64,000 nt of DNA from positions 124,001 through 188,000 of the forward strand of contig NZ_JAASQI010000003.1 in the NCBI RefSeq assembly GCF_011762225.1. Reading direction: 5' to 3'. Below are positions 16,605 through 25,900 of the stretch, piece by piece. Under the pieces are notes generated by a model. That model was given only the letters and a program-made list of their open reading frames with translations, did no database searches and was not told where the DNA came from. The stretch is from Pseudochelatococcus lubricantis (GTDB lineage Bacteria > Pseudomonadota > Alphaproteobacteria > Rhizobiales > Beijerinckiaceae). Position 1 is the stretch's first letter. Every line of letters starts with the position of its first letter. A program made the position numbers and the translations under genes.

Positions 16605-17450
16605 ATGCGCGTGCTCGTCACCGGCGAGGAGGGTTTTACCGCCCGCCATCTCGCGCCGCTGCTCGTTGCCCACGGCCACGAGGCGCTGCCGCTCGCGGCC
16701 GACCTGACGCGGCCGGCGGAGGTGGCGCAGCGCGTCTCGGCGCTGATGCCGGACGCCGTCGTGCATCTGGCGGCCATCTCGTTCGTGCCCGACAGCACGG
16801 ACGCCCGCGTCTACGCGGTCAACACGGTCGGCACCGTGACGCTGCTCGATGCGCTGGCCGGGCTGGCGCGGCCGCCGCGCCGGGTGGTGCTGGCGTCGAG
16901 TTCCCACGTCTACGGCACGCAGGCGGGCCGGCTGGCCGAGGATGCGCCGCTGCAGCCGGTCACACACTACGGCGCCTCGAAGCTCGCCATGGAATGCGTC
17001 GCGCGGCCGTACCGGGAGCGTCTCGGTGTCGTGATCGCCCGGCCGTTCAACTACACCGGCGTCGGGCAGGGGGAGCGTTTCCTCGTGCCCAAGCTCGTCG
17101 CCGCCTTCCGCGCCCACTTTCCCGAATTGCGGCTGGGCAACCGGAATGTCGCACGCGACTTTTCGGACGTGCGTCACATCGTCCGCGCCTACTTCGCCCT
17201 GCTGACGGCGGACGACGTCGAGGCGGTCTACAATCTGTGCTCGGGCCGGCCTGTCACCATAGAGGCGCTTCTGGCCGCACTGGAGGCGCAGACCGGCCAT
17301 CGGCCGCGGATCGTCACCGACTCCGCCCTCGTGCGCCCCAACGAAACGCCCGTCCAGTACGGCGATCCGGCGCGCATGGAGCGCTTGCTCGGCACAGCCG
17401 CGCCGCCGGTGGAGGACGTCCTGCGCTGGATGTTGCGGCAGCCCGCCTGA
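16605..17450 (+). CDS. rmd: GDP-4-keto-6-deoxy-D-mannose reductase (GDP-rhamnose synthesis)
   Basis: The 281-residue short-chain dehydrogenase has the nucleotide-binding start MRVLVTGEEGFTARHL, a DAVVHLAAISFVPDS segment, SSSHVYG and the catalytic YGASK motif. The C-terminal VYNLCSGRPVTIEALL is typical of Rmd-type reductases. With Gmd it would make GDP-D-rhamnose. A fucose-pathway epimerase/reductase is less likely because those enzymes (WcaG) lack this Rmd-type C-terminal block. The ATG at 16605 follows a GGAGAGAG site; a short upstream extension of the frame has no good start. A terminator-like hairpin follows the gene. Confidence 0.88.
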   Translation: MRVLVTGEEGFTARHLAPLLVAHGHEALPLAADLTRPAEVAQRVSALMPDAVVHLAAISFVPDSTDARVYAVNTVGTVTLLDALAGLARPPRRVVLASSSHVYGTQAGRLAEDAPLQPVTHYGASKLAMECVARPYRERLGVVIARPFNYTGVGQGERFLVPKLVAAFRAHFPELRLGNRNVARDFSDVRHIVRAYFALLTADDVEAVYNLCSGRPVTIEALLAALEAQTGHRPRIVTDSALVRPNETPVQYGDPARMERLLGTAAPPVEDVLRWMLRQPA

Positions 17451-17901
17451 AGCGCTGCGTGCCGAGGCGCTGACGAAAGCCTGTGGAAAAGCCGGCGCGG
17501 AGGGGCTGTCCTGCGGCTTTTTGTGCCGTCCCCCGATACGAAACTGTCATCCTTTGGCCGTTATATGAATACTGCATGGGTGTGTGCGGCGTCGGCGGTC
17601 GATTCGCGATAAAATATGTGGATTGACGGCGCGATACAAAAAGCGTGCCGCTTTTCAGGCGATATCGTGCGTTAACAAACAGATAGCGCGGCGGCTACAT
17701 TTTTATTCCGTACTGGCTGCATCATGAATGCCATTAAATCTATTGTCTAAATCTATTGTCTATGTTAATGTACAAATGTAAGATAGTTTCCATTCGTTCC
17801 TGCTGCACGCGCGGCCTGGGACAGTTGAATGATAAAGGAGAGCTGACGCGGGATGGTGTCGGGATTTGAGCGGGCGGGGTCTGGCGGAGACGATATCTGC
17901 C
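17451..17901. other. Long intergenic region with terminator and 13-base tandem repeat
   Basis: Apart from the terminator at 17487-17526 there is no gene. From about 17590 to 17800 the sequence is AT-rich and holds an exact tandem duplication of TAAATCTATTGTC (17735-17747 and 17748-17760). The region must include the promoter of the NUDIX gene, but I cannot assign elements. A TTG at 17866 in frame with that gene is not used as start (see the gene). Confidence 0.55.
17487..17526 (+). terminator. Probable intrinsic terminator after gmd-rmd
   Basis: The arms AAAAGCCG (17487-17494) and CGGCTTTT (17514-17521) pair over eight bases around a 19-base internal region that is itself GC-rich, and the right arm runs into a stretch of T (TTTTT ending at 17522). 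It lies 37 bases past the rmd stop, as expected for a rho-independent terminator. Confidence 0.6.
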
Positions 17902-18444
17902 ATGGCTGATGTTCTCAAGCCGTCCGTGATGGAGAAGAAAAAGAAGAATTGCCGGCGCCAATTCGGGGCGCTGCCGTTGCGCATGAGCGATGACGGCCGG
18001 ATCGAGGTGATGATGGTCACCTCGCGCGAGACCCGCCGCTGGATCGTTCCCAAGGGCTGGCCGATCAAGGGCCTGTCCGGCGCGCAGACGGCCGCGCGCG
18101 AGGCGCAGGAGGAAGCCGGCGTACTCGGCATCACGGGCAAGAGCCCGGTGGGCGGCTATCTTTACGACAAGCGTCTCAAGAACGGCAGCAGCGCGCGCTG
18201 CTATGTCGAACTCTATCCGCTCTGGGTGGTGGACGATATGCCCCGCTGGCCCGAATATGGCGAGCGCGAGATCGAATGGCTGCCCGTCGACCAGGCTGCG
18301 GAACGCGCGGGCGACGCCTCGCTGGGCGAACTGCTGCGCGCGGTCGGCGACAAGGGGTTGCCGCGTTCCTCCCACAAGCTTTATCGCAAGGCGGCGCGCA
18401 AGGCGCGGCGCACGCAGGCCCAAGGCGATTTGCGTTATCGTTGA
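17902..18444 (+). CDS. NUDIX hydrolase of the DIPP-like family
   Basis: The 180-residue protein carries a Nudix segment in WIVPKGWPIKG followed by AREAQEEAGV. In the consensus Gx5Ex7REUxEExGU the first Glu is replaced by Leu here, while the REAQEEAG catalytic helix with its metal-binding Glu residues is intact. Diphosphoinositol-polyphosphate-type hydrolases have the same PKGWP entry. The substrate cannot be told from the sequence. The N-terminus is Lys-rich (KKKKKN) and so is the C-terminus (RKAARKARRTQ). The ATG at 17902 is preceded by GGCGGAGA at a rather long spacing; an in-frame TTG at 17866 is the alternative. Confidence 0.85.
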   Translation: MADVLKPSVMEKKKKNCRRQFGALPLRMSDDGRIEVMMVTSRETRRWIVPKGWPIKGLSGAQTAAREAQEEAGVLGITGKSPVGGYLYDKRLKNGSSARCYVELYPLWVVDDMPRWPEYGEREIEWLPVDQAAERAGDASLGELLRAVGDKGLPRSSHKLYRKAARKARRTQAQGDLRYR

Positions 18445-18606
18445 GCCAGAGCCCGCTGTTCATATTGCTTTGGATGCCCGGCTGTTCACCCTTCCCGGCG
18501 CAGCTGTTGCAAAACATTGCGATTGCGTGACCTTCCGAAAAATCCCGTTTCCCTCCGTCCGAAAACCGGTTACACACGGAGATTGCGTGGCGGGTGGCGG
18601 CGCTTG

Positions 18607-19434
18607 ATGAGTGGACGGAAGATGGAGCGAAGTGGCGTCAAGCCCGACAAGGCGGATACGGCAGGCGTGAGCGAGAATCGCAGCAAGGCGGAAATCCGCA
18701 AGGAAAGCGGCTTTCTCGATACAGTGAAGGTGGTCGCGCAGGCGCTGCTGATCGCGCTCGTGGTGCGCTCCCTGCTGTTCCAGCCTTTCAACATCCCGTC
18801 CGGATCGCTCATCCCGACACTGCTCGTGGGTGACTACCTGTTCGTGTCCAAATATGCCTATGGCTATTCGCGCTTCTCGTTCCCGCTCGGTATCGTGCCG
18901 TTCGAGGGGCGTATCCTGGGCGCGGAGCCGAAGCGCGGCGATGTCGCGGTATTCAAGTTGCCGAAGGACAATTCCACCGACTATATCAAGCGTGTCATCG
19001 GCCTGCCGGGCGATACCTTGCAGATGATCGATGGGCGGTTGTTCATCAACGGCAAGATGGTCGAGCGTGAGCGCATCGGCAACTACCGGGACGACGAGGA
19101 CACCACGCCCGGCACAGGGCCTGAGGTGCCGATGTACCGCGAGACGCTGCCCAACGGCGTGAGCCACGTCGTGATCGAGCGCTATGGCGACCGCGGCCCG
19201 TGGGACAACACGCCGCTCTACAAGGTGCCCGAGGGACACTACTTCATGATGGGCGACAACCGCGACAACTCCGCCGATTCGCGCGACATGAGCACCGTGG
19301 GCTATGTGCCGTTCGACAATTTCGTCGGCCGCGCCGAGGTACTGTTCTTCTCCATTGACGGCGTGCCGGCGTGGCAGGTGTGGAACTGGCCGACGGCCGT
19401 GCGCTGGGAGCGCCTGTTCAGCCGGATACATTGA
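18607..19434 (+). CDS. lepB: Signal peptidase I
   Basis: The 275-residue membrane-bound peptidase removes signal peptides of exported proteins on the periplasmic side. One N-terminal helix (about 40-58) is followed by box B with the nucleophile Ser67 in NIPSGSLIPTL, box C (KRGDVAVFKLP), box D with the general base Lys128 in DYIKRVIGLPGD, and box E in MGDNRDNSADSR. The ATG at 18607 gives a charged cytoplasmic tail; the frame upstream is open but not protein-like. Its stop overlaps the RNase III start by one base (TGATG), the classic alphaproteobacterial lepB-rnc-era order. Confidence 0.97.
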   Translation: MSGRKMERSGVKPDKADTAGVSENRSKAEIRKESGFLDTVKVVAQALLIALVVRSLLFQPFNIPSGSLIPTLLVGDYLFVSKYAYGYSRFSFPLGIVPFEGRILGAEPKRGDVAVFKLPKDNSTDYIKRVIGLPGDTLQMIDGRLFINGKMVERERIGNYRDDEDTTPGTGPEVPMYRETLPNGVSHVVIERYGDRGPWDNTPLYKVPEGHYFMMGDNRDNSADSRDMSTVGYVPFDNFVGRAEVLFFSIDGVPAWQVWNWPTAVRWERLFSRIH

Positions 19435-20123
19435 TGCCCGATCTCGCTTCGCTCCAAGAGCGCCTCGGCTATGTCTTCGCCGACGCCGGTCTGCTGGATA
19501 TGGCGCTCACCCATGTCAGCGCGATCCCGACGCAGAAGATAAAGTCCTACCAGCGGCTCGAATTCCTGGGCGACCGGGTGCTCGGCCTTGTGGTCAGCAA
19601 CATGCTCTACGCAACCTTCCCCAACGCCGAGGAAGGCGAGTTGTCGCGCCGGCTCGCGGAACTCGTGCGCAAGGAAAGCTGCACGGAGGTGGCGCGCGGC
19701 TGGCAGGTCGGCCCGCTGCTGCGGCTCGGCGAGGGCGAGATCACGTCGGGCGCGCGCGACAACGCCGCCATCATCGCGGATGTGTGCGAGGCGATCGTGG
19801 GCGCCGTGTTTCTCGATGGCGGCTTCGACGCGGCGCAGGCGCTGGTCGAGCGGGCGTTCGAGGCGCGCATGCACGCCCCGCGCCGCCCGCTGCGCGATGC
19901 CAAGACAGCGCTGCAGGAATGGGCGCAGGGCCGGGGGCTCGCCGCGCCCACCTATGAGATTACAGACCGCAGCGGCCCGGACCACGCGCCGCGCTTCCGC
20001 GTCGCTGTCCGGGTCGATACCATGTCGCCCACGGAAGGGCAGGGCACCTCGAAACGCACCGCCGAGCAGGACGCCGCCGCCCGCTTCCTGTCGCGCGAAG
20101 GAATCCGGATCAGCCAGTCATGA
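19434..20123 (+). CDS. rnc: Ribonuclease III
   Basis: The 229-residue endonuclease cleaves double-stranded RNA in rRNA maturation and mRNA turnover. The signature YQRLEFLGDRVLGLV gives the metal-binding Glu and Asp, and IIADVCEAIVGAVFLDGG holds the second acidic pair. The double-stranded RNA-binding domain covers about residues 150-227 (DAKTALQEWAQGRG, then GTSKRTAEQDAAARFL). It is translationally coupled to lepB upstream and overlaps era by four bases (ATGA). Confidence 0.97.
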   Translation: MPDLASLQERLGYVFADAGLLDMALTHVSAIPTQKIKSYQRLEFLGDRVLGLVVSNMLYATFPNAEEGELSRRLAELVRKESCTEVARGWQVGPLLRLGEGEITSGARDNAAIIADVCEAIVGAVFLDGGFDAAQALVERAFEARMHAPRRPLRDAKTALQEWAQGRGLAAPTYEITDRSGPDHAPRFRVAVRVDTMSPTEGQGTSKRTAEQDAAARFLSREGIRISQS

Positions 20124-21061
20124 CGGACGAAAACCCGCAGCAGCCGCAACCGTATGAAGCTCCGCAGACGCGCTGCGGCTTCATCGCCCTCATCGGCGCG
20201 CCGAACGCCGGCAAGTCCACGCTGCTCAACGCGCTCGTCGGTGGCAAGGTGTCCATCGTCTCCCACAAGGTGCAGACCACGCGCACGCTGGTGCGCGGGA
20301 TCACGATCGAGGGCGATGCGCAGCTCATTTTCGTCGACACGCCCGGCATCTTCCGCCCGAAGCGCCGGCTCGACCGCGCCATGGTGACCTCGGCCTGGGG
20401 CGGCGCGGGCGACGCGGACGCCGTGTGCCTGCTGATCGACGCCCGCCGTGGGCTGGACGAGGAAAACGAGGCCATTCTCGACAAGCTGCCGGACGTTCGC
20501 CGGCGCAAGATCCTGATCCTGAACAAGATCGACCTCGTGCCACGCACGGCGCTTCTGGCGCTGGCGGAAAAAATCAACGCGAAGCTGCCCTTCGACGAGA
20601 CGTTCATGATCGCCGCCCTTAACGGTGACGGCGTGGCGAGCCTGCGCAAGCGTCTCGCGGAGCTGGTGCAGCCGGGGCCATGGCTCTATCCCGAGGACCA
20701 GATGTCCGACGCGCCGCTGCGCCAGCTCGCGGCCGAAATCACGCGGGAGAAGCTGTTCGAGCGCCTGCACGACGAACTGCCCTATGCCTCCACGGTCGAG
20801 ACCGATCAGTGGACGGTGCAGAAGGACGGCTCGATCCGGGTCGAGCAGACGATTTTCGTGGAACGCGAGAGCCAGCGCAAGATCGTGCTCGGCCATCAGG
20901 GGCAGGCCATCAAGGCCATCGGCTCGCGCGCGCGCGTGGAAATCGGCGAGATCGCGGAGGCGAAGGTGCATCTCTTCCTGTTCGTCAAAGTCCGCGAGAA
21001 TTGGGCCGACGACCCTGCTCGCTACCGCGAGATGGGGCTGGAGTTTCCGCGTGGCGGATGA
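20120..21061 (+). CDS. era: GTPase Era, ribosome assembly factor
   Basis: The 313-residue GTPase binds the 3' end of 16S rRNA during assembly of the small subunit. The G domain has GAPNAGKST (G1, about 27-35), the switch KVQTTRTLVRG, DTPG (G3) and NKIDL (G4). The C-terminal KH domain includes VQKDGSIRVEQTIFVERESQ and VLGHQGQAIKAIGSRAR. In many relatives recO follows; here the next gene is a membrane protein read in the same direction after 72 bases, so the order is broken. Confidence 0.97.
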   Translation: MTDENPQQPQPYEAPQTRCGFIALIGAPNAGKSTLLNALVGGKVSIVSHKVQTTRTLVRGITIEGDAQLIFVDTPGIFRPKRRLDRAMVTSAWGGAGDADAVCLLIDARRGLDEENEAILDKLPDVRRRKILILNKIDLVPRTALLALAEKINAKLPFDETFMIAALNGDGVASLRKRLAELVQPGPWLYPEDQMSDAPLRQLAAEITREKLFERLHDELPYASTVETDQWTVQKDGSIRVEQTIFVERESQRKIVLGHQGQAIKAIGSRARVEIGEIAEAKVHLFLFVKVRENWADDPARYREMGLEFPRGG

Positions 21062-21133
21062 TATCAGCTGGCAAGTTTTCCGTTTGCCAGAGTAATCGCT
21101 GGCCGGATCGGTGCTTTGTTGGAGACTGGCGCG

Positions 21134-22798
21134 ATGCGTTCCGGCGACGACAGGTTTTCTGCCGTTCTTTCCTATCTTTTTGCATTCATACTCGGGTCAT
21201 ATATCAGCCTGGCCGTCTTCCCCGCCGATTTCATCTGGCCGGCAGCGGTGGCGCAGCATCCGTTCCATCAGGATTTCTCGCAACACGTCGTCGGCCAACG
21301 CTATTTTATTGCCGATGCATGGCGCTGGCCCCCGTTCGAGGTGCCGTCCCTCAACTTTCCCGATGGCGTCCATGTCGGGTTCACGGATTCGATTCCGGCG
21401 CTCGCCGTGCCTCTCAAGCTGCTGTCGTTCCTGCTCCCGCCCGGCTTCCACGGCTTCGGCCTGTGGTACATTCTCGCATGGATCCTGCAGCCCGTTGCCG
21501 CCGTCTGGTGTCTGCGCGCGGCCGGCGAACGGCGGTTGCTGCCAGCCGCCTGCATCGCCCTGATCGCCATCAGCATGCCGACATGGTGGAGCAGGTTTCT
21601 TCATGCGTCGCTGTGCGGTCATTTCCTGATCTGGATCGTGCTGGGCACGTATTTCCACCTGCTGCGCGACAACCGGGCGCTCCATTGGGTGTACGCGGCG
21701 CTCGTGCAGATCGTGATCCTGTTCGTGCATCCCTACCTGTGGGCGATGACGGCGGTCATCCTGTTTGCCGTGCCGCTCACGTATTTCTTCAACGGCGACA
21801 GCCGCTGGCGCACCTCGCTGCCCGCGAGCGTGCTCGCCGTTGTGGCGAGCGTCGCGACGGCATGGGCCACCGACTATCTCGGCGCGCACGGCGGGCATGG
21901 CTACGGCATCTACGGCATGAACCTGCTGTCGCCCTTCTGGCCCGCCGGTTCATCGCTGCTGCCCTTCGGCCTGCCCATGCTCTACACATCGCCGGAGGGG
22001 GCTTGGGAGGGATACCAGTATCTCGGCGCTGGCATGCTGGCCGGCCTGGTGTTGCTCGTTCTCGCGCGGCGCAGCGCCCTGGTGGGGGACCTGCGCGCCA
22101 ACATCGGCCTGGTGCTGGTGTCGCTCTTCCTGACGGTCTTTTCGCTATCCAGCACCATCGGGATCGGCGGTCGCATCTTCCCGAACGTCTACGCGACGAA
22201 CGGCTTCCCGTCTTTCATCGAATCGCTGTTCGACCATTTCCGCTCGTCCGGGCGCATGTTCTGGCCCGTGGGATACCTGCTCGTCCTCGCGGTCGTGATG
22301 GGGCTGGCGCGAATGGGCAACGCCGTGCTCGGGACGGTGCTGCTGCTCGCGGTCGCCGTGGTCCAGTTCGCCGACAACCGGGATGCGCGCGCGACGCTGG
22401 CCTCCAGCCTGCGCCACGATCGGCCGGCGTGGCTCTTCGATGTCGGGCGCGTGCGGGAGGCGGTTTCGAAGGCCTCGGTTCTCCGGATCTATCCGCGCTG
22501 GGAATGCGTGCCGACTGCGGACATCCCGGCCGAGCACCAGAGCATCACCCAGTTGCTGACCGTCGCTTCCGAGACAGTCGTGCCGGTCAACACGATGTAC
22601 GTGGCGCGCTGGCACAACATGCGCAACTGCAACGACGAGCAGGAGGCCGCGGAGCCCCTGGCGCCGGGCGAGGTGCGCATTCTGGGCGTGACCGTGCGCG
22701 ACCGTTACGGCCCGCACATTCCGGAGGCGGATCGTTACTGCCAGCGTGTGGACCAACTGCTGCTGTGCAGCCGTCCCGCTTCGACACAAGGCGGGTAA
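21134..22798 (+). CDS. Polytopic membrane protein, DUF6311-like glycosyltransferase-fold candidate
   Basis: The 554-residue protein has about ten to twelve membrane helices in the first 430 residues, with periplasmic loops that carry HPFHQDFSQHVVGQRYF and FPDGVHVGFTDSIP, and a soluble C-terminal domain of about 120 residues with several Cys. The layout (long first periplasmic loop with acidic and aromatic residues, DUF6311-type FADAWRWPP-like motif) recalls GT-C polyprenyl-phosphate sugar transferases; this is family resemblance, not proof. The ATG at 21134 has GGAG nine bases upstream. It could act in cell-surface glycan assembly, in line with gmd-rmd nearby, but they are not in one operon. 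Confidence 0.75.
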   Translation: MRSGDDRFSAVLSYLFAFILGSYISLAVFPADFIWPAAVAQHPFHQDFSQHVVGQRYFIADAWRWPPFEVPSLNFPDGVHVGFTDSIPALAVPLKLLSFLLPPGFHGFGLWYILAWILQPVAAVWCLRAAGERRLLPAACIALIAISMPTWWSRFLHASLCGHFLIWIVLGTYFHLLRDNRALHWVYAALVQIVILFVHPYLWAMTAVILFAVPLTYFFNGDSRWRTSLPASVLAVVASVATAWATDYLGAHGGHGYGIYGMNLLSPFWPAGSSLLPFGLPMLYTSPEGAWEGYQYLGAGMLAGLVLLVLARRSALVGDLRANIGLVLVSLFLTVFSLSSTIGIGGRIFPNVYATNGFPSFIESLFDHFRSSGRMFWPVGYLLVLAVVMGLARMGNAVLGTVLLLAVAVVQFADNRDARATLASSLRHDRPAWLFDVGRVREAVSKASVLRIYPRWECVPTADIPAEHQSITQLLTVASETVVPVNTMYVARWHNMRNCNDEQEAAEPLAPGEVRILGVTVRDRYGPHIPEADRYCQRVDQLLLCSRPASTQGG

Positions 22799-22893
22799 TC
22801 GGCGGGTAATGATGCTCCTGCGGACAGCGAAGGTGCCCCGATTTCAGCGTGCCGGGTGATGTGTCGGCGCAGAAGGACGGGGCGGGCGGCCGT

Positions 22894-25719
22894 TCACTCG
22901 CCCGCCGTCGCCTTCTTCGCGGTGCGGCTGCGCGCGGCCTTGGCCGGCTTGGCCGCATCCGGCTCCGCGTCGCTTTCGGTGTTAGCCGCCGTCTTGCTGG
23001 CGGCCGTCCTCCGGGCGGTCGTCTTTCTGGCGGTTCCGGCTGTTGTCTTGCTAGCCGCCGCCTTGCCGGCGGGCTCCTTTTCGGCAGCGGTCTTGGCCGG
23101 GGCCTTCTTCGCGGGCGGTTTCTTCTTGCCCGCCACCCGGCGGGCACGGATGAGGGCGACCGCTTCCTCAAGGGTGTAGCTGTCGGCCTCCACGCCCTTG
23201 GGCAGCGTGGCGTTCGTGGTGCCATCGGTCACGTAGGGGCCGTAGCGGCCGGCCTTCAGCGACAGGGTCTTGCCCGTCTCCGGCTCCTCGCCCAGCACCT
23301 TGCCGGGATCGGAAGAGCCGCCGCGCCGCCCGCCGCCCTGTTCCTTGGCGATGATCAGGTCGATGGCGCGGTTGGCGCCGATTTCCAGCACGCTGTCGTC
23401 CTTGCCGAGGCTGGCATAGGTCTTGTCGTGCTGCACATAGGGGCCGAAACGGCCGATGCCGGCCTTGATCGGGTTGCCGCTCTCCGGATGCGTGGCGACG
23501 GTGCGCGGCAGCGACAGCAGCTTGAGCGCGATGTCGAGATCGACGTTGTCGGGCGCGAACTCGCGCGGCAGCGTCTGACGCTTGGGCTTTTCTTTCGGCG
23601 TGGCTTTCGTCTTCCGGCCCTTTTTCGGCACGTCGCCGCTGCTTGCCTCAGGCGTCTCCGGTGCCTCGGGCGCGTCCGGCGCGTCGCCGCCGAGCTGCAC
23701 ATAGGGGCCGTAGCGCCCATCGCGCAACGAGACCTCCAGGCCGGTTTCGGGGTCGGTGCCGAGCACACGCGGCCCGCCGTCTCCGCCCCCGCCTTCGCCG
23801 TCGCCCGAAAGCTGGCGCGTGTAGCGGCATTCGGGATAGTTCGAGCAGCCGATGAAGGCGCCGAACTTGCCGATCTTCAGCGACAGCCGGCCCGAGTTGC
23901 AGGCAGGGCAGGCGCGCGGATCGCCGCCGTCGGCGCGGGCGGGGAAGATGCGCGGCGCCAGCACGTCATTCAGCGAATCAATAACTTGCGTCATGCGCAG
24001 TTCGCGCGTGCCCTCGATGGCGGCGATGAAATCGCGCCAGAAGTCGCGCAGCACTTCTTTCCAGTCGATCTCGTGATTCGACACGCGGTCGAGCTTTTCT
24101 TCGAGGTCGGCGGTGAAGTCGTACTCGACATAGCGGCTGAAGAAGCTCTCCAGAAACGCTGTGACGATGCGGCCCTTGTCCTCCGGCACGAGGCGCTTTT
24201 TGTCGAGACGCACATATTCGCGGTCGCGCAGCACGGCGAGCACCGCGGCATAGGTGGACGGGCGGCCGATGCCCAGCTCTTCCATGCGCTTGACGAGGCT
24301 CGCCTCGGTGAAGCGCGGCGGCGGCTCCGTGAAGTGCTGGGTGGCGCGAATCTCGCGCTTGTCGAGCGAATCGCCCGCCTTCATGGCCGGCAGGCGGCCG
24401 CCGTCCTCGTCCGCGTCGTCGTCGCGCCCTTCCTGATAGAGCCTCAGGAAGCCGTCGAACACCACGACCTGCCCGGTGGCGCGCAGGTCGAGCACGCGGG
24501 CGCCCACCTGCGCCGTGATGTCTGCGGTGGTGCGCTCCAGCCGGGCCGATTCCATCTGGCTCGCGAGGGTGCGCGTCCAGATCAGCTCATAGAGCTTTGC
24601 CTGCTCGGGGTCGAGATAGCGCGCCACGGCATCGGGCGCGCGGCCGGGGTCCGTGGGGCGGATGGCCTCGTGTGCCTCCTGCGCGTTCTTGGCCTTGGTC
24701 GAATACTTGCGGGGGGCGTCCGGCACGTAGGCATCGCCGAAGGTGCGGCCGATGACCGCGCGGGTGGCGCTCACGGCCTCTGGCGCCATGTCGACGCCGT
24801 CCGTTCGCATATAGGTGATGAGACCAACGGTCTCGCCGCCGATCTCCGTGCCCTCGTAGAGGCGCTGCGCGAGCTGCATGGTGCGCGCGGGCGCGAAGCC
24901 AAGCTTGCGCGAGGCTTCCTGCTGCAGCGTGGAGGTGGTGAAGGGCGGCTGCGGATGGCGCCGCGCGGGCTTCGCCTCGATATTGGCGACGGTGAAGGCG
25001 GCGGTTTCCAGCGCATCCTTGAAGGCCTGGGCTTCCTCGCCCTTGCCGATGTCGAGGCGGGTGATCTTCCTGCCGTCCGCGCCGACGAGGCGCGCCTCGA
25101 ACGTGGCGCCCTCGCGTGTCGCCAGAACCGCGATGAGCGACCAGTACTCGCGCGCCACGAAGGTCTCGATCTCGCGCTCCCGGTCGCAGACAAGCCGCAG
25201 CGCCACGGACTGCACCCGCCCGGCCGAGCGCGCGCCCGGCAGCTTGCGCCACAGCACCGGCGACAGGTTGAAGCCCACCAGATAATCGAGAGCACGGCGT
25301 GCCAGATAGGCATCGACGAGTGCCTGGTCGATCTGGCGCGGATGCGCCATGGCGTCGGCGACCGCGTCGCGCGTGATGGCGTTGAAGGTCACGCGCTCGA
25401 TCGGCAGGTCCTTCAGCAGTTTCTTCTGCGCCAGCGCCTCGATGACGTGCCACGAGATGGCTTCGCCCTCGCGATCCGGGTCGGTTGCGAGGATGAGCTT
25501 ATCGGCGCCCTTCACAGCGCGCGCGATGTCCGCGACGCGCTTGGCGCCGCGGTCCTCAAGTTGCCACACCATGGCGAAATCGGAATCGGGATCGACCGAA
25601 CCGTCCTTGGCCGGCAGGTCGCGGATGTGGCCGAACGATGCCAGCACCTCGTAATCCGGGCCGAGATATTTGTTGATCGTCTTCGCTTTGGCAGGCGATT
25701 CGACGACAACGACCTTCAT
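22894..25719 (-). CDS. topA: DNA topoisomerase I
   Basis: The 941-residue type IA topoisomerase relaxes negative supercoils. The Toprim domain opens with MKVVVVESPAKAKTINKYL and has DPDREGEAISWH; the active-site Tyr lies near residue 303 in GLITYMRTDG. A four-Cys zinc ribbon (CPACNSG ... GCSNYPEC, about 600-628) is followed by several GRYGPYVQ/GRFGPYVQ repeats of the TopA C-terminal type. The last 90 residues or so are a Lys/Ala-rich tail (AKTAAEKEPAGKAAASKTTA) common in GC-rich alphaproteobacteria and likely a DNA or RNA contact. The ATG at 25719 is chosen because it starts the conserved Toprim strand. Confidence 0.97.
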   Translation of the reverse strand: MKVVVVESPAKAKTINKYLGPDYEVLASFGHIRDLPAKDGSVDPDSDFAMVWQLEDRGAKRVADIARAVKGADKLILATDPDREGEAISWHVIEALAQKKLLKDLPIERVTFNAITRDAVADAMAHPRQIDQALVDAYLARRALDYLVGFNLSPVLWRKLPGARSAGRVQSVALRLVCDREREIETFVAREYWSLIAVLATREGATFEARLVGADGRKITRLDIGKGEEAQAFKDALETAAFTVANIEAKPARRHPQPPFTTSTLQQEASRKLGFAPARTMQLAQRLYEGTEIGGETVGLITYMRTDGVDMAPEAVSATRAVIGRTFGDAYVPDAPRKYSTKAKNAQEAHEAIRPTDPGRAPDAVARYLDPEQAKLYELIWTRTLASQMESARLERTTADITAQVGARVLDLRATGQVVVFDGFLRLYQEGRDDDADEDGGRLPAMKAGDSLDKREIRATQHFTEPPPRFTEASLVKRMEELGIGRPSTYAAVLAVLRDREYVRLDKKRLVPEDKGRIVTAFLESFFSRYVEYDFTADLEEKLDRVSNHEIDWKEVLRDFWRDFIAAIEGTRELRMTQVIDSLNDVLAPRIFPARADGGDPRACPACNSGRLSLKIGKFGAFIGCSNYPECRYTRQLSGDGEGGGGDGGPRVLGTDPETGLEVSLRDGRYGPYVQLGGDAPDAPEAPETPEASSGDVPKKGRKTKATPKEKPKRQTLPREFAPDNVDLDIALKLLSLPRTVATHPESGNPIKAGIGRFGPYVQHDKTYASLGKDDSVLEIGANRAIDLIIAKEQGGGRRGGSSDPGKVLGEEPETGKTLSLKAGRYGPYVTDGTTNATLPKGVEADSYTLEEAVALIRARRVAGKKKPPAKKAPAKTAAEKEPAGKAAASKTTAGTARKTTARRTAASKTAANTESDAEPDAAKPAKAARSRTAKKATAGE

Positions 25720-25900
25720 GATTCCATCCCCGACGGCTGAAAAACGATTGCACTTGAGTTTTGTGCAACGGGCGGGATAAGTGGGGGCAAAAGGGGCGCA
25801 AGTCAAATGCTGCGGTGCACCTCTTTCCAAAAAGATCGCGGTGTGCCGCCGTTCCGGCGATCATGCAAGCTGCCCGTTCCCGTTTCCCGCAAGGCGTCAC

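Noticed and set aside
22849-25740. A 963-codon open frame antisense to topA
   Set aside because: It is a product of high G+C codon use in topA; its translation has no recognisable motif and topA is certain.
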